From: Actinomycetes bacterium
Lineage (GTDB): Bacteria > Actinomycetota > Coriobacteriia > Anaerosomatales > Anaerosomataceae
Direction of reading: 5' to 3'
Length of the DNA stretch: 36,878 nucleotides
NCBI GenBank assembly: GCA_022839745.1
Contig: JALHJB010000023.1
Location: forward strand, 1-36,878
In this document: piece by piece, positions 1 through 6,741 of the stretch
How the letters are laid out: each line of letters starts with the position of its first letter
How positions within the stretch are numbered: the first letter of the stretch is position 1
Translations under genes and position numbers: made by a program
The notes under the pieces: model-generated
Told to the model about the DNA's origin: nothing
Databases searched by the model: none
The model's input: the letters and a program-made list of their open reading frames with translations, nothing else

Positions 1-2
1 CC

Positions 3-347
3 GAGGAGGGGCAACCCGCCTGGCGCAAGTGGATCCTCTACTACGTCTCTGCCGAGGCTTCCGGCCTGGTGCTCCTGCGGCGCGAGGTCCCCGGGACCTT
101 CCCGCCGGATCCCTCGCCCTGGGCCATCCCTCCGGCTCTCCTGACGCCGCCGGGCCACGAGAACCGCATCATGTGCCGGAACCTCTCCTTGTTCCGGGTC
201 TGGGCTCTTCCGGCCGACTCAGGGGGGCTGACCTGCCAGATCGAGCTGGTCCTCAGCCAACAGACCCGCCATCCCGTCGGAGCCGAGGCCCCGCTGACCC
301 ACACCGTGCGATTCCAGAGGACCGTGCTGACGAGGAACCCGCAATGA
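3..347 (+). CDS. C-terminal part of a PilW/GspJ-like minor pilin (5' truncated)
   Basis: The reading frame is open from the window edge and ends at a TGA that overlaps the ATG of the next gene (ATGA), so this is the tail of a gene in an operon. The visible ~114 residues contain a WILYYVSAE segment followed by LVLLRREVP and, near the end, a beta-rich stretch ending in RFQRTVLTRNPQ. This 'tyrosine-rich strand, then a leucine/arginine strand' layout resembles the C-terminal half of PilW/GspJ-type minor pilins, whose role is to prime pilus or pseudopilus assembly at the inner membrane. The N-terminal prepilin signal would lie upstream and is not visible. The pilin-like downstream neighbour supports the call. 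Codon use (many CTC/CTG, GGG and AGG codons) is unlike the bulk of the window. Moderate confidence in the family, high that it is coding. Confidence 0.55.
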   Translation, partial: EEGQPAWRKWILYYVSAEASGLVLLRREVPGTFPPDPSPWAIPPALLTPPGHENRIMCRNLSLFRVWALPADSGGLTCQIELVLSQQTRHPVGAEAPLTHTVRFQRTVLTRNPQ

Positions 348-1264
348 TTCGTCGCCCCTGCTCTCGTGGCTTCGTGCTGATCAGCATGATCATGCTGCTG
401 GCATGCCTTTTCACCCTTCTCTTCGCCCTTCTGACCCTCTCCGAGCAGAGGAGCCGCCTGGTCCATCTCAACACCGAGCGCACCGTCCTCAGCGCGGAGG
501 CCCGCGCCGGGTTGAGCGAGGCGGCCCATCTCCTGGCGGAGATCCACGACTGGAACCGGGCCGCCGGGGAGCTCCCCTCCGATCCGGTCAGCCTGAACCA
601 GGCGCTCGGAGCCTGGCATCGCCTGGAGGTCGTCTCGGCCCGCTCCCAGGAGGTGACCGTCCGCAGCGTGGCCTGGTTCGAGGCCGCCCCGGGCCGTCCC
701 GGGCTCACCCGGCACCTCGAAGCCACCTTCCGCCGAGCGGGCCTCTCCTTCCCGGACGCGGCCCTGTACGGGGCCCGCTGGGTCGTGCTGGAATCCAACG
801 CGCGCACCGATTCCTACAACTCGAGGAATGCCGCCTACGACCCGAAGAATCCCGGGGTGGAGGGGCATGTGGGCAGCAACGCCGATCTCACCCCCATCAC
901 CCTTCGCTCCAACGCCGACGTCAAGGGGGATCTGGTGGTCGTCCAGCAGGCCCAGCCGTCCATCCGGCCCAACGCCCGCTATACCCAGACCCAGCGCCGC
1001 GAGGAGCCCCTGCCCCTGCCGGTGGTGCCCGTGCCCGCGGACCTGGCCGGCTCCTCCTCGCGGGGTGACATCCATTCGGGGGTTCCGGTCGAACTCTCTC
1101 CGGGCCGCTACGGGGACCTGACGACCGGGGCCAGGGGGCATGTGGTCCTGAAGCCTGGGGACTATCTCTTCGACAACATCGAGATGGGCCAGAACAGCGT
1201 CCTGCTGGTGGCCGAGGGCAAGGTGGAGGTCATCGACCCGTCGTACGTCTGCGGCGGCCACTAG
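344..1264 (+). CDS. PilX-like pilus assembly protein with class III-type prepilin leader
   Basis: The start chosen is the ATG overlapping the upstream stop. It gives a short basic leader (MIRRPCSRGF), then a hydrophobic helix of about 20 residues (roughly 10-32) and a polar body. A short positive leader, Gly-Phe, and a membrane helix is the layout of PilX/GspK-like minor pilins processed by a prepilin peptidase. The C-terminal half (about residues 150-300) has repeated short beta segments with many Asn/Gly/Asp turns, as in polymer-forming extracellular domains found in PilX-like proteins of several Gram-negative phyla. The last residues (SYVCGGH) may not be native: the coding signal probably leaves its parent genome near here (see junction entry). 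Not related in function to the cofactor genes downstream. Confidence 0.55.
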   Translation: MIRRPCSRGFVLISMIMLLACLFTLLFALLTLSEQRSRLVHLNTERTVLSAEARAGLSEAAHLLAEIHDWNRAAGELPSDPVSLNQALGAWHRLEVVSARSQEVTVRSVAWFEAAPGRPGLTRHLEATFRRAGLSFPDAALYGARWVVLESNARTDSYNSRNAAYDPKNPGVEGHVGSNADLTPITLRSNADVKGDLVVVQQAQPSIRPNARYTQTQRREEPLPLPVVPVPADLAGSSSRGDIHSGVPVELSPGRYGDLTTGARGHVVLKPGDYLFDNIEMGQNSVLLVAEGKVEVIDPSYVCGGH

Positions 1265-1268
1265 TCCA
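1225..1268. other. Probable composition junction (foreign segment or assembly join)
   Basis: Left of this point both genes are pilin-type and use GCC, GGG, AGG and CTC codons heavily. Right of it every gene is a cofactor or housekeeping gene with GCG/CGC/GTG-rich usage. The pilin-like gene stops 3 bp before the start of the first MinD-like gene, and there is no convincing Shine-Dalgarno sequence before that ATG, as would be expected if two unrelated sequences had been joined. The exact base cannot be fixed by eye. Confidence 0.45.
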
Positions 1269-2179
1269 TGCCAGGGAGCACGCCGCACATCGGCCGTCTC
1301 ACCGTTGCGGTCGCGTCGGGCAAGGGCGGTACGGGCAAAACGCTCGTTGCCACCAACCTGGCCGTCGCGGCGGCCCGGGCGGGCTCACCCGCGGCGCTCG
1401 TTGACTGCGATGCGGACGCACCCAACGACGCGCTGTTCCTCGCGCCTGAGGCGCCGCAGGTGAGCGCCGTCGACGTGCCGCTTCCTGTGGTGGATGAGTC
1501 CGCGTGCACGCTCTGCGGCGCGTGTCGGACGCAGTGCGCGTACGGGGCGATCCGCATCCTCGGCGGCAGGGTCATCGTGTTCCCCGAGATGTGCCACAAC
1601 TGCGGAGCGTGCGTGAAGGTGTGCCGTCCCGGCGCGCTGCGCGAGCAGCCGCGGCGCGTGGGCGAAGTGGAGTGGGGCCGCGTTTCAGGCGAGATCACCG
1701 GCCCCGCGGGCGTTGATGTCATCACCGGGAGGCTCGATATCGGCGAGGTGAAGACGCCCACGGTGATCCGGGCCGCGCGCAAACGCGCGGAGATCCTCGG
1801 CCGCGCCCTGACGGTGCTCGACTCGCCGCCGGGTGTGGCGTGCGCGGCCGTTGCGGCCATGCGCGGCGCTGACGTGCTCGTGCTCGTCACGGAACCCACG
1901 CCGTTCGGCCTGCATGATCTGGAGCTTGCCGCTGGCCTCGGCCGCGAGATGGGCATCCCGCTCGGCATCGTGATCAACCGCGACACCGGCGGATCCTCAG
2001 ACGTGGACGAGTTCGCCGTTCGCGAAGGGATACCGCTGCTGGCGCGCATCCCCTTCGACCGTCGCGTGGCAGAGGTGTACGCCGGCGGCGGGCTGGTGAT
2101 CGACGAGCATCCGGAGGGCGGACGCTGGTTCGAGGCGCTGTGGGACGCTGTCCGCGCCCTGGCCGAGGGGGAGGCGTGA
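1268..2179 (+). CDS. MinD/Mrp-family P-loop ATPase with inserted 2x[4Fe-4S] ferredoxin domain (first of pair)
   Basis: The 303-residue protein starts with a deviant Walker A motif, GKGGTGKT (residues 18-25), followed by LVDCDADAPN, both typical of the SIMIBI/MinD-Mrp class. At about residues 78-122 a bacterial ferredoxin module is inserted: CTLCGACRTQC and CHNCGACVKVC supply eight cysteines for two 4Fe-4S clusters. The later LDSPPGVACAA segment is the Walker B/switch region. Such ATPases occur in anaerobes as adjacent pairs, often near NifX/NifB-like iron-molybdenum-cofactor proteins, and are thought to act in iron-sulfur or metal-cofactor handling; the substrate is unknown. It overlaps the next gene by one base (TGATG). 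Family certain, cellular role inferred. Confidence 0.85.
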   Translation: MPGSTPHIGRLTVAVASGKGGTGKTLVATNLAVAAARAGSPAALVDCDADAPNDALFLAPEAPQVSAVDVPLPVVDESACTLCGACRTQCAYGAIRILGGRVIVFPEMCHNCGACVKVCRPGALREQPRRVGEVEWGRVSGEITGPAGVDVITGRLDIGEVKTPTVIRAARKRAEILGRALTVLDSPPGVACAAVAAMRGADVLVLVTEPTPFGLHDLELAAGLGREMGIPLGIVINRDTGGSSDVDEFAVREGIPLLARIPFDRRVAEVYAGGGLVIDEHPEGGRWFEALWDAVRALAEGEA

Positions 2180-3090
2180 TGCAGCGGATCGTCTTCGCAT
2201 CGGGCAAGGGCGGCACCGGCAAGACCACGCTCACCGCGCTCACGGCCCGGCTGCTGGCCGATGGCGGCGAGCACCTCGCACTCGCCGACTGCGACGTGGA
2301 GGCGGCCAACCTCCCGATAGCGCTTCGTGCCGAGGTGGTCTCGAGCGAGCCGTTCGCGGGTGGCTCGAAGGCGGTGATCGACGCGGAGGCGTGTCGCGGA
2401 TGCGGCGCATGCGCACTGGCCTGCCGCTTTGGCGCCCTCGGCCCTTCGGCGGACTACTTCCGCGCGCAGACGTACGAGCTCGACCCGTGGGCGTGCGAGG
2501 GGTGCGCCGCATGCGTGAGTGCATGTCGGTATGGCGCGATCACGATGGTGGCCTCGCAGGCCGGTGAGGTGATGGCCGCCGAGACCGCTCCGGGTCCGAT
2601 GGCGTTCGGCAGGCTCGCGCCGGGTGAAGACCTCTCAGGGAAGCTCGTGACAGAGGTGCGCCGGAAGACCGACGAGCTCGCGGAGGCCCGCGGCATCGAG
2701 CGGATGTGGATCGACGGGCCCCCCGGCGTAGGGTGCCCCGCCATCGCGGCGATCACCGGTACCGATCTCGTGGTGGGAGTGACCGAGCCCACCCTTTCGG
2801 GCGAGCACGACCTGATGCGGCTGGTCACCCTCGCGCGGCGGTTCAAGATCCCCGTAGCCGTTGTGCTCAACAAGGCCGACCTCTCAGAGTCGGGAGCCCG
2901 GCGCCTGCGCGAGCGGATCGCCGCCGAGGGACTGGAGCTCATCGGTGAGATCCCGTACGACCCCGCGGTGGCCGTGATGCCCGGGCTTCTCGCTCGCGGC
3001 GAGCTCACCGCGTATCCGGAGGGTCCGGGCATGGACGCCATCCGGAGTATCGCCGCCTGGCTGGCAGAGCGCAGGAGCGCACGCGGCTAA
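2179..3090 (+). CDS. MinD/Mrp-family P-loop ATPase with inserted 2x[4Fe-4S] ferredoxin domain (second of pair)
   Basis: The start is the ATG overlapping the previous stop, preceded by a GGGGAGG ribosome binding site at about 2167-2173; an upstream in-frame start would lie inside the neighbour. The 303-residue product repeats the architecture of its neighbour: GKGGTGKTT Walker A near the N-terminus, LADCDVEAAN, then two cysteine motifs CRGCGACALAC and CEGCAACVSAC (about residues 72-115), then the IDGPPGVGCPA switch region. The two proteins are the same length but clearly diverged, so this looks like an old tandem duplication whose products may work as a heterodimer. Translational coupling supports equal expression. 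Biochemical role not established for the family. Confidence 0.85.
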   Translation: MQRIVFASGKGGTGKTTLTALTARLLADGGEHLALADCDVEAANLPIALRAEVVSSEPFAGGSKAVIDAEACRGCGACALACRFGALGPSADYFRAQTYELDPWACEGCAACVSACRYGAITMVASQAGEVMAAETAPGPMAFGRLAPGEDLSGKLVTEVRRKTDELAEARGIERMWIDGPPGVGCPAIAAITGTDLVVGVTEPTLSGEHDLMRLVTLARRFKIPVAVVLNKADLSESGARRLRERIAAEGLELIGEIPYDPAVAVMPGLLARGELTAYPEGPGMDAIRSIAAWLAERRSARG

Positions 3091-3124
3091 CGCTCTCCGC
3101 GTTCCCGTACTGGCTGCCGGATGT

Positions 3125-3376
3125 GTGGCTCTCCTCGGCGATATCCTGCCGCCAGCGGCGGATCCGTCTCGCACCGACGTGCAGGAGCTCAACACGTTCG
3201 CAACGGCGATCGTGCAGGCCGAGCAGCTCGGCATACCCGTGGCCAACGTGCTGCGCGTGCAGGGGCAGAAGACGCCGGTGAAGATCGCGTTCCCGCTGGT
3301 GCTGTGCGTCCTTCCCGCCACGCTCATCGTCATCCTCGGCCCGGCCCTGCTCTCCATCGCTCGCGCGTTGTTCTAG
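3125..3376 (+). pseudogene. Relic of a TadC/GspF-type secretion membrane protein
   Basis: The 83-residue frame reads like the last part of a TadC (type II secretion F domain) protein. It has an AIVQAEQLGIP segment followed almost at once by a KTPVKIAFPLVLCVLPATLIVILGPA-type C-terminal membrane helix (not quoted in full). In intact TadC proteins these two blocks are separated by a strongly basic linker of about 15-20 residues, and several hundred residues precede them. Both are missing here, so the gene seems to have suffered an N-terminal loss and an internal in-frame deletion. The frame stays open upstream to about 3080 but overlaps the preceding ATPase gene. No other Tad/Flp pilus gene is nearby. 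It could be a short expressed membrane peptide, but a decayed fragment is the simpler reading. Confidence 0.6.
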
Positions 3377-3405
3377 CGGTCGTGCCGGCTGCTGAGGGTG
3401 CACGC

Positions 3406-3435
3406 TTTCACCCGCGGCGTCTCATGGAGGATACT
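3406..3435 (+). promoter_or_regulatory. Weak candidate promoter for the folate genes
   Basis: A TTTCAC element (3406-3411) and a GATACT element (3430-3435) are 18 bp apart, a plausible but weak sigma70-like pair. If real, transcription would begin near 3441. The in-frame TTG at 3435 would then not be translated, leaving ATG 3471 as the folE start. Confidence 0.3.
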
Positions 3436-3470
3436 TGACCGGTCCGGATCCCGACCACGACGGAGTGCCC

Positions 3471-4037
3471 ATGGACCGCTCGCGCATCGAAGAGGGCGTA
3501 CGCCTCATCCTGGAAGGCATCGGCGAAGACACGTCGCGTGAGGGGCTGCTCGATACCCCCAAGCGCGTGGCAAGCATGTACGAGGAGATCTTTGCCGGGC
3601 TCGATCAGGACCCGGCCGAGCACTTCGCGGTGACTTTCAACGAGGGCCATCAGGAGATGGTGCTCATCCGTGACATCCCGCTGTACTCGGTCTGCGAGCA
3701 CCACCTCGTGCCGTTCCTCGGCAGGGCGCACGTGGCGTACATCCCGAGCAAGGAGGGCCGCATCTGCGGGCTCTCCAAGATCGCCCGGCTGGTGGACGTG
3801 TTCGCCAAGCGGCCGCAGGTGCAGGAGCGGCTCACCTCGCAGATCGCCGACACGCTCGTGGAGCAGCTCGACCCGCAGGGCGTGCTCGTGGTCATCGAGG
3901 CCGAGCACCTGTGCATGTCGATGCGGGGCGTGCGCAAGCCCGGCACGGTGACCACCACGTCGGCGGTGCGTGGCATCTTCGAGCGCAAGGCCGCCACGCG
4001 GGCCGAGGCGATGAGCCTCATCAAGGGAGCGCGGTAG
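3471..4037 (+). CDS. folE: GTP cyclohydrolase I
   Basis: Catalyses GTP to 7,8-dihydroneopterin triphosphate, the first step of folate synthesis. The 188-residue form starting at ATG 3471 (GGAG at 3462-3465) matches the family's usual opening, MDRSRIEEGVRLIL. An upstream TTG at 3435, with GGAGG at 3426-3430, would add 12 residues with no family counterpart. Zinc ligands are visible as C75 and H78 in SVCEHHLVPF and C148 in AEHLCMS. The conserved GLSKIARLVDVFAKRPQVQERLT helix and loop (about 100-122) is intact. It is followed after 3 bp by folP, so folE-folP-folK form a translationally linked folate unit. The enzyme is cytoplasmic and forms a decamer in known family members. No sign of damage. 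Confidence 0.96.
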   Translation: MDRSRIEEGVRLILEGIGEDTSREGLLDTPKRVASMYEEIFAGLDQDPAEHFAVTFNEGHQEMVLIRDIPLYSVCEHHLVPFLGRAHVAYIPSKEGRICGLSKIARLVDVFAKRPQVQERLTSQIADTLVEQLDPQGVLVVIEAEHLCMSMRGVRKPGTVTTTSAVRGIFERKAATRAEAMSLIKGAR

Positions 4038-4040
4038 ACG

Positions 4041-4904
4041 ATGCCGGGCAGCGGACATCGCGTGTGGCGGTGCGGGCGGTTCACCCTCCCGCTCGGCCGG
4101 GTGCATGTGATGGGCATCCTGAACGTCACACCCGACTCGTTTTCCGACGGCGGTTCGCACCTCGGCGTGGACGCGGCGCTCGAAGGCGCGCGTCGCCTGC
4201 GGGCGGAGGGAGCCGGCATCATCGACATCGGCGGGGAGTCCACGCGCCCCGGGTCGGAACCGGTGAGCGTGGAGGAGGAGCTCGAGCGGGTGGTGCCTGT
4301 GGTGCGCGCCCTCGTGATGGAGCTCGACGTGCCGGTCTCAGTCGATACGCGCCGCGCGGAGGTCGCCGCCGAAAGCGTGGCCGCCGGGGCGAGCATCATC
4401 AACGACGTGTCGGGTTTCCGGGACCCGGCCATGGTCGAGGTCGCTGCCACCACCGATGCGGGCCTGGTGGTCATGCACATGCTCGGCGAGCCCAAGACCA
4501 TGCAGCGGGAGCCTCACTACGACGATGTCGTGGCTGAGGTGTGCGCCTACCTTGCGGAGCAGGCGCGCATGCTCGAGCGGGCCGGCGTGGCGCCCGAGCG
4601 AATCGCGCTCGACCCGGGGCTCGGCTTCGGCAAGACCACCGCGCACAACCTCGAGCTGCTGCGCGGGCTCGAGACGCTCGTGGCGCTCGGCTATCCCGTG
4701 CTCATCGGCGCGTCGCGCAAGCGGTTCATCGGCGAGGTCACCGGAGTGGACGTGCCGGCCGAGCGGGTGCAGGGGAGCGTGGCGGTGGCGAGCTGGTCGG
4801 CGCTTCTCGGCGCCGATGTCGTGCGTGTGCACGACGTTGCCCCCACGCGCGAGGCGCTTGCGATGATCGCGGCGATCGCGGAGGACGGAGAGGTCTCTCG
4901 ATGA
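4041..4904 (+). CDS. folP: Dihydropteroate synthase
   Basis: Condenses p-aminobenzoate with 6-hydroxymethyl-7,8-dihydropterin diphosphate to give 7,8-dihydropteroate; it is the sulfonamide target. Family signatures are all present in order: GILNVTPDSFSDGG (about 25-38, pterin/pABA loop 1), GGESTRPG (about 64-71, loop 2), SVDTRR, IINDVSGF, VVMHM, DPGLGFGKT (pterin pocket), GASRKRF (sulfonamide/pABA loop) and the final VRVHDV. The 287-residue length is normal. The ATG at 4041 follows the folE stop by 3 bp with GGAG at 4025-4028. The gene ends inside the folK start codon region (ATGA). folB (dihydroneopterin aldolase), often found between folP and folK, is absent here and must be encoded elsewhere or replaced. 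Confidence 0.97.
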   Translation: MPGSGHRVWRCGRFTLPLGRVHVMGILNVTPDSFSDGGSHLGVDAALEGARRLRAEGAGIIDIGGESTRPGSEPVSVEEELERVVPVVRALVMELDVPVSVDTRRAEVAAESVAAGASIINDVSGFRDPAMVEVAATTDAGLVVMHMLGEPKTMQREPHYDDVVAEVCAYLAEQARMLERAGVAPERIALDPGLGFGKTTAHNLELLRGLETLVALGYPVLIGASRKRFIGEVTGVDVPAERVQGSVAVASWSALLGADVVRVHDVAPTREALAMIAAIAEDGEVSR

Positions 4905-5725
4905 GCGCGCACGCGTTCCTCGCTCTCGGCAGCAACCTGGGTGACCGGCTGGACACGTTGCGGCGCGCGCTCGAGGCCATCGAGGCCATCGACACCACCA
5001 ACGTGCTCGCAGTCTCCAACGTGGTCGAGTCCGAGCCCTGGGGCGTGACCGACCAGCCGCCGTTCGCCAACGCGGTCGCCCGCGTGGTCACCTCGGTGCG
5101 GGCCGATACGCTGCTCGCGGCGCTGCAGGGGATCGAGGACTCGCTCGGCAGGGTGCGCGCCGAGCGCTACGGGCCGCGCGCCATCGACATCGACATCGTG
5201 CTGTATGGCGACGAAGAGTGGGACAGCCCCGAGCTGGTCATCCCGCATCCCCGTGCGGCAGAGCGCGACTTCGTGGTCACGCCGCTGCTCGAGATCGCGC
5301 CCGACGCCACGTGGCCCGACGGGACGCCGATCACGGCCGAGCGTGCCGTGCACGGGCGCATCACGCGGGTGCTCGGCCCGGTGCCGGGCTATGGCGATCT
5401 CACGCCCATCGCCAGCGGCGCGGGTGCGCATACCGCTCCGCTTGCCGAGGGCCCGTGGGTCGAGGTGTCGTCGCAAAGGTTCAACGTGTCGGGCGGTCTC
5501 ACCTACGCGGCCGAGCTACGGTTCGACGCCGCGGTGCTCGAGCAGGAGGGCATCCCGTACGCGTGGGATCCGGTGCCGCCTGCCGAGGAGTACAACCTCT
5601 ACCTGATGTCGCGTGTGTATCGCCTGCTGGTGCCTGAACCTTTGGCGGCGCGTGCCCGCGCGCTCCTGGCCCAGGTACGCAGTGCGCCCATCGTGCCGGA
5701 CGGCGGTAGCGGCGAGCCGGAGTAG
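4901..5725 (+). CDS. folK: HPPK (FolK) fused to a C-terminal DUF2007-like domain
   Basis: Residues 1-160 are 6-hydroxymethyl-7,8-dihydropterin pyrophosphokinase, which transfers pyrophosphate from ATP to make the FolP substrate. Signs are FLALGSNLGDR at the start, SNVVESEPWG, DQPPFANAV, the catalytic loop RAERYGPRAIDIDIVLYG (about 86-103) and IPHPRAAERDFVVTPLLEI. Family members normally end near residue 160-170. Here about 105 residues follow. Within them 186-258 read like a small ferredoxin-fold sensor domain of the DUF2007 type: a strand, AAELRFDAAVLEQEGIPY, then VYRLLVPEPLAARARALL. The start overlaps the folP stop (ATGA), which places the ATG at 4901. No frameshift or stop suggests an artefactual fusion. 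The tail's function is unknown; ligand or partner sensing is only a guess. Confidence 0.92.
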   Translation: MSAHAFLALGSNLGDRLDTLRRALEAIEAIDTTNVLAVSNVVESEPWGVTDQPPFANAVARVVTSVRADTLLAALQGIEDSLGRVRAERYGPRAIDIDIVLYGDEEWDSPELVIPHPRAAERDFVVTPLLEIAPDATWPDGTPITAERAVHGRITRVLGPVPGYGDLTPIASGAGAHTAPLAEGPWVEVSSQRFNVSGGLTYAAELRFDAAVLEQEGIPYAWDPVPPAEEYNLYLMSRVYRLLVPEPLAARARALLAQVRSAPIVPDGGSGEPE

Positions 5726-5781
5726 AAAGACGCCGTTCACGAGCCGGTTTTGGCCGTGTCCTGGTTGCTCCGGCGTCGGTG

Positions 5782-5851
5782 TATACTCGTAGCCCATCTC
5801 AGGAGGCGGCCCGGACCCGGGTAGGGCCGGGACCGCGAGGGAAGGAGCGCT
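5782..5851 (+). promoter_or_regulatory. Candidate -10 element and short GC-rich leader of the pan-nad genes
   Basis: TATACT at 5782-5787 is a near-consensus -10, but no good -35 lies 16-18 bp upstream. Between it and panB the leader carries a CGGCCC/GGGCCG inverted repeat (5807-5812 with 5824-5829), then the GGAAGGAG ribosome binding site before ATG 5852. I do not recognise a known riboswitch in these about 60 bases. Confidence 0.45.
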
Positions 5852-6739
5852 ATGAGCAGCAGCACGCCATCCAACGCACGCCCGTCACGGGTCACCACCA
5901 CGCGCCTGGCAGAGCTCAAGGCCGCCGGCGAGCGTATCGTGATGATCACGGCATACGACGCCCCCGGAGCGCGTCTGGCAGATGCCGCCGGCGTCGACTC
6001 CATCCTCGTGGGTGACTCCCTCGGCATGACCGTGCTCGGGTACGACAGCACGCTTCCGGTCACGATGGACGATATGGTGCGTGCCACCGCCGCTGTCTCC
6101 CGCGGGACGTCACGCGCGCTCGTTGTGGCGGACCTGCCGTTCCTGAGCTACCAGGTGAGCGTGGAAGACGCCGTCCGCAACGCGGGACGTCTGCTCGCCG
6201 AGGGTGGCGCCCAGGCCGTGAAGCTCGAGGGCGGCTCCGAGGTGGCCGACCTGGTGGGGATCCTCGTGGATGCGGGCATCCCGGTCGTTGGCCACGTGGG
6301 GCTCACACCGCAGTCGGTGAACGTCTTCGGTGGCTACAAGACGCAGGGCAAGGACGTGGAAGGCGCGCTCACGCTGGTTGACGACTGCCTGGCGCTCGAG
6401 GCCGCCGGCGCGTGCGCCGTGGTGCTCGAGCTCGTGCCCGCCGAGCTCGCCGCGTTGGTCTCCGAGGAGCTGACGATCCCCACGATCGGCATCGGCGCTG
6501 GCGCCGGATGCGACGGTCAGGTGCAGGTGTTCCACGACGTTCTAGGTCTGGGCGACTTCACGCCGCGCCACGCACGGCGCTTCGCCGAGATCGGCGAGGC
6601 CATCATCGCGGCCATCGCCGCGTATGCGGGCGAGGTCCGCACCGGTGAGTTCCCCGCCGAGGGGCAGCTCTCGCATCTTGATGAAGCGGTGCTGGCCGAG
6701 CTCGAGCGCGCGCTCCCGTTGACAGAGAGTGAGGACTGA
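5852..6739 (+). CDS. panB: 3-methyl-2-oxobutanoate hydroxymethyltransferase (ketopantoate hydroxymethyltransferase)
   Basis: Uses 5,10-methylene-tetrahydrofolate to hydroxymethylate alpha-ketoisovalerate, giving ketopantoate, the first committed step to pantothenate and CoA. The TIM-barrel signatures are clear: MITAYDAPGARLADAAGVD, ILVGDSLGM (metal-binding Asp), DLPFLSYQ, VKLEGG, GIPVVGHVGLTPQ, ALEAAGACAVVLELVP (metal or catalytic Glu) and TIGIGAGAGCDGQV. Length 295 is slightly long, due to about 15 extra N-terminal residues rich in Ser/Thr. A strong GGAAGGAG site precedes the ATG. It is the first gene after the folate block, and its folate cofactor links it to the genes upstream. Two bases separate it from panC. 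Confidence 0.97.
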   Translation: MSSSTPSNARPSRVTTTRLAELKAAGERIVMITAYDAPGARLADAAGVDSILVGDSLGMTVLGYDSTLPVTMDDMVRATAAVSRGTSRALVVADLPFLSYQVSVEDAVRNAGRLLAEGGAQAVKLEGGSEVADLVGILVDAGIPVVGHVGLTPQSVNVFGGYKTQGKDVEGALTLVDDCLALEAAGACAVVLELVPAELAALVSEELTIPTIGIGAGAGCDGQVQVFHDVLGLGDFTPRHARRFAEIGEAIIAAIAAYAGEVRTGEFPAEGQLSHLDEAVLAELERALPLTESED

Positions 6740-6741
6740 GG

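Noticed and set aside
41..1288. Long minus-strand open frame (415 codons) opposite the pilin-like genes
   Set aside because: A GC-rich shadow frame: low-complexity Gly/Arg/His content, no ribosome binding site, and the plus strand has recognisable pilin features.
3435..3470. TTG start for folE at 3435
   Set aside because: It would add 12 residues not seen in the family and may lie upstream of the transcription start; ATG 3471 has a ribosome binding site and matches the family start.
5788..5851. Possible riboswitch in the panB leader
   Set aside because: Only about 60 bases with one simple GC hairpin; no conserved core of a known riboswitch class could be recognised.
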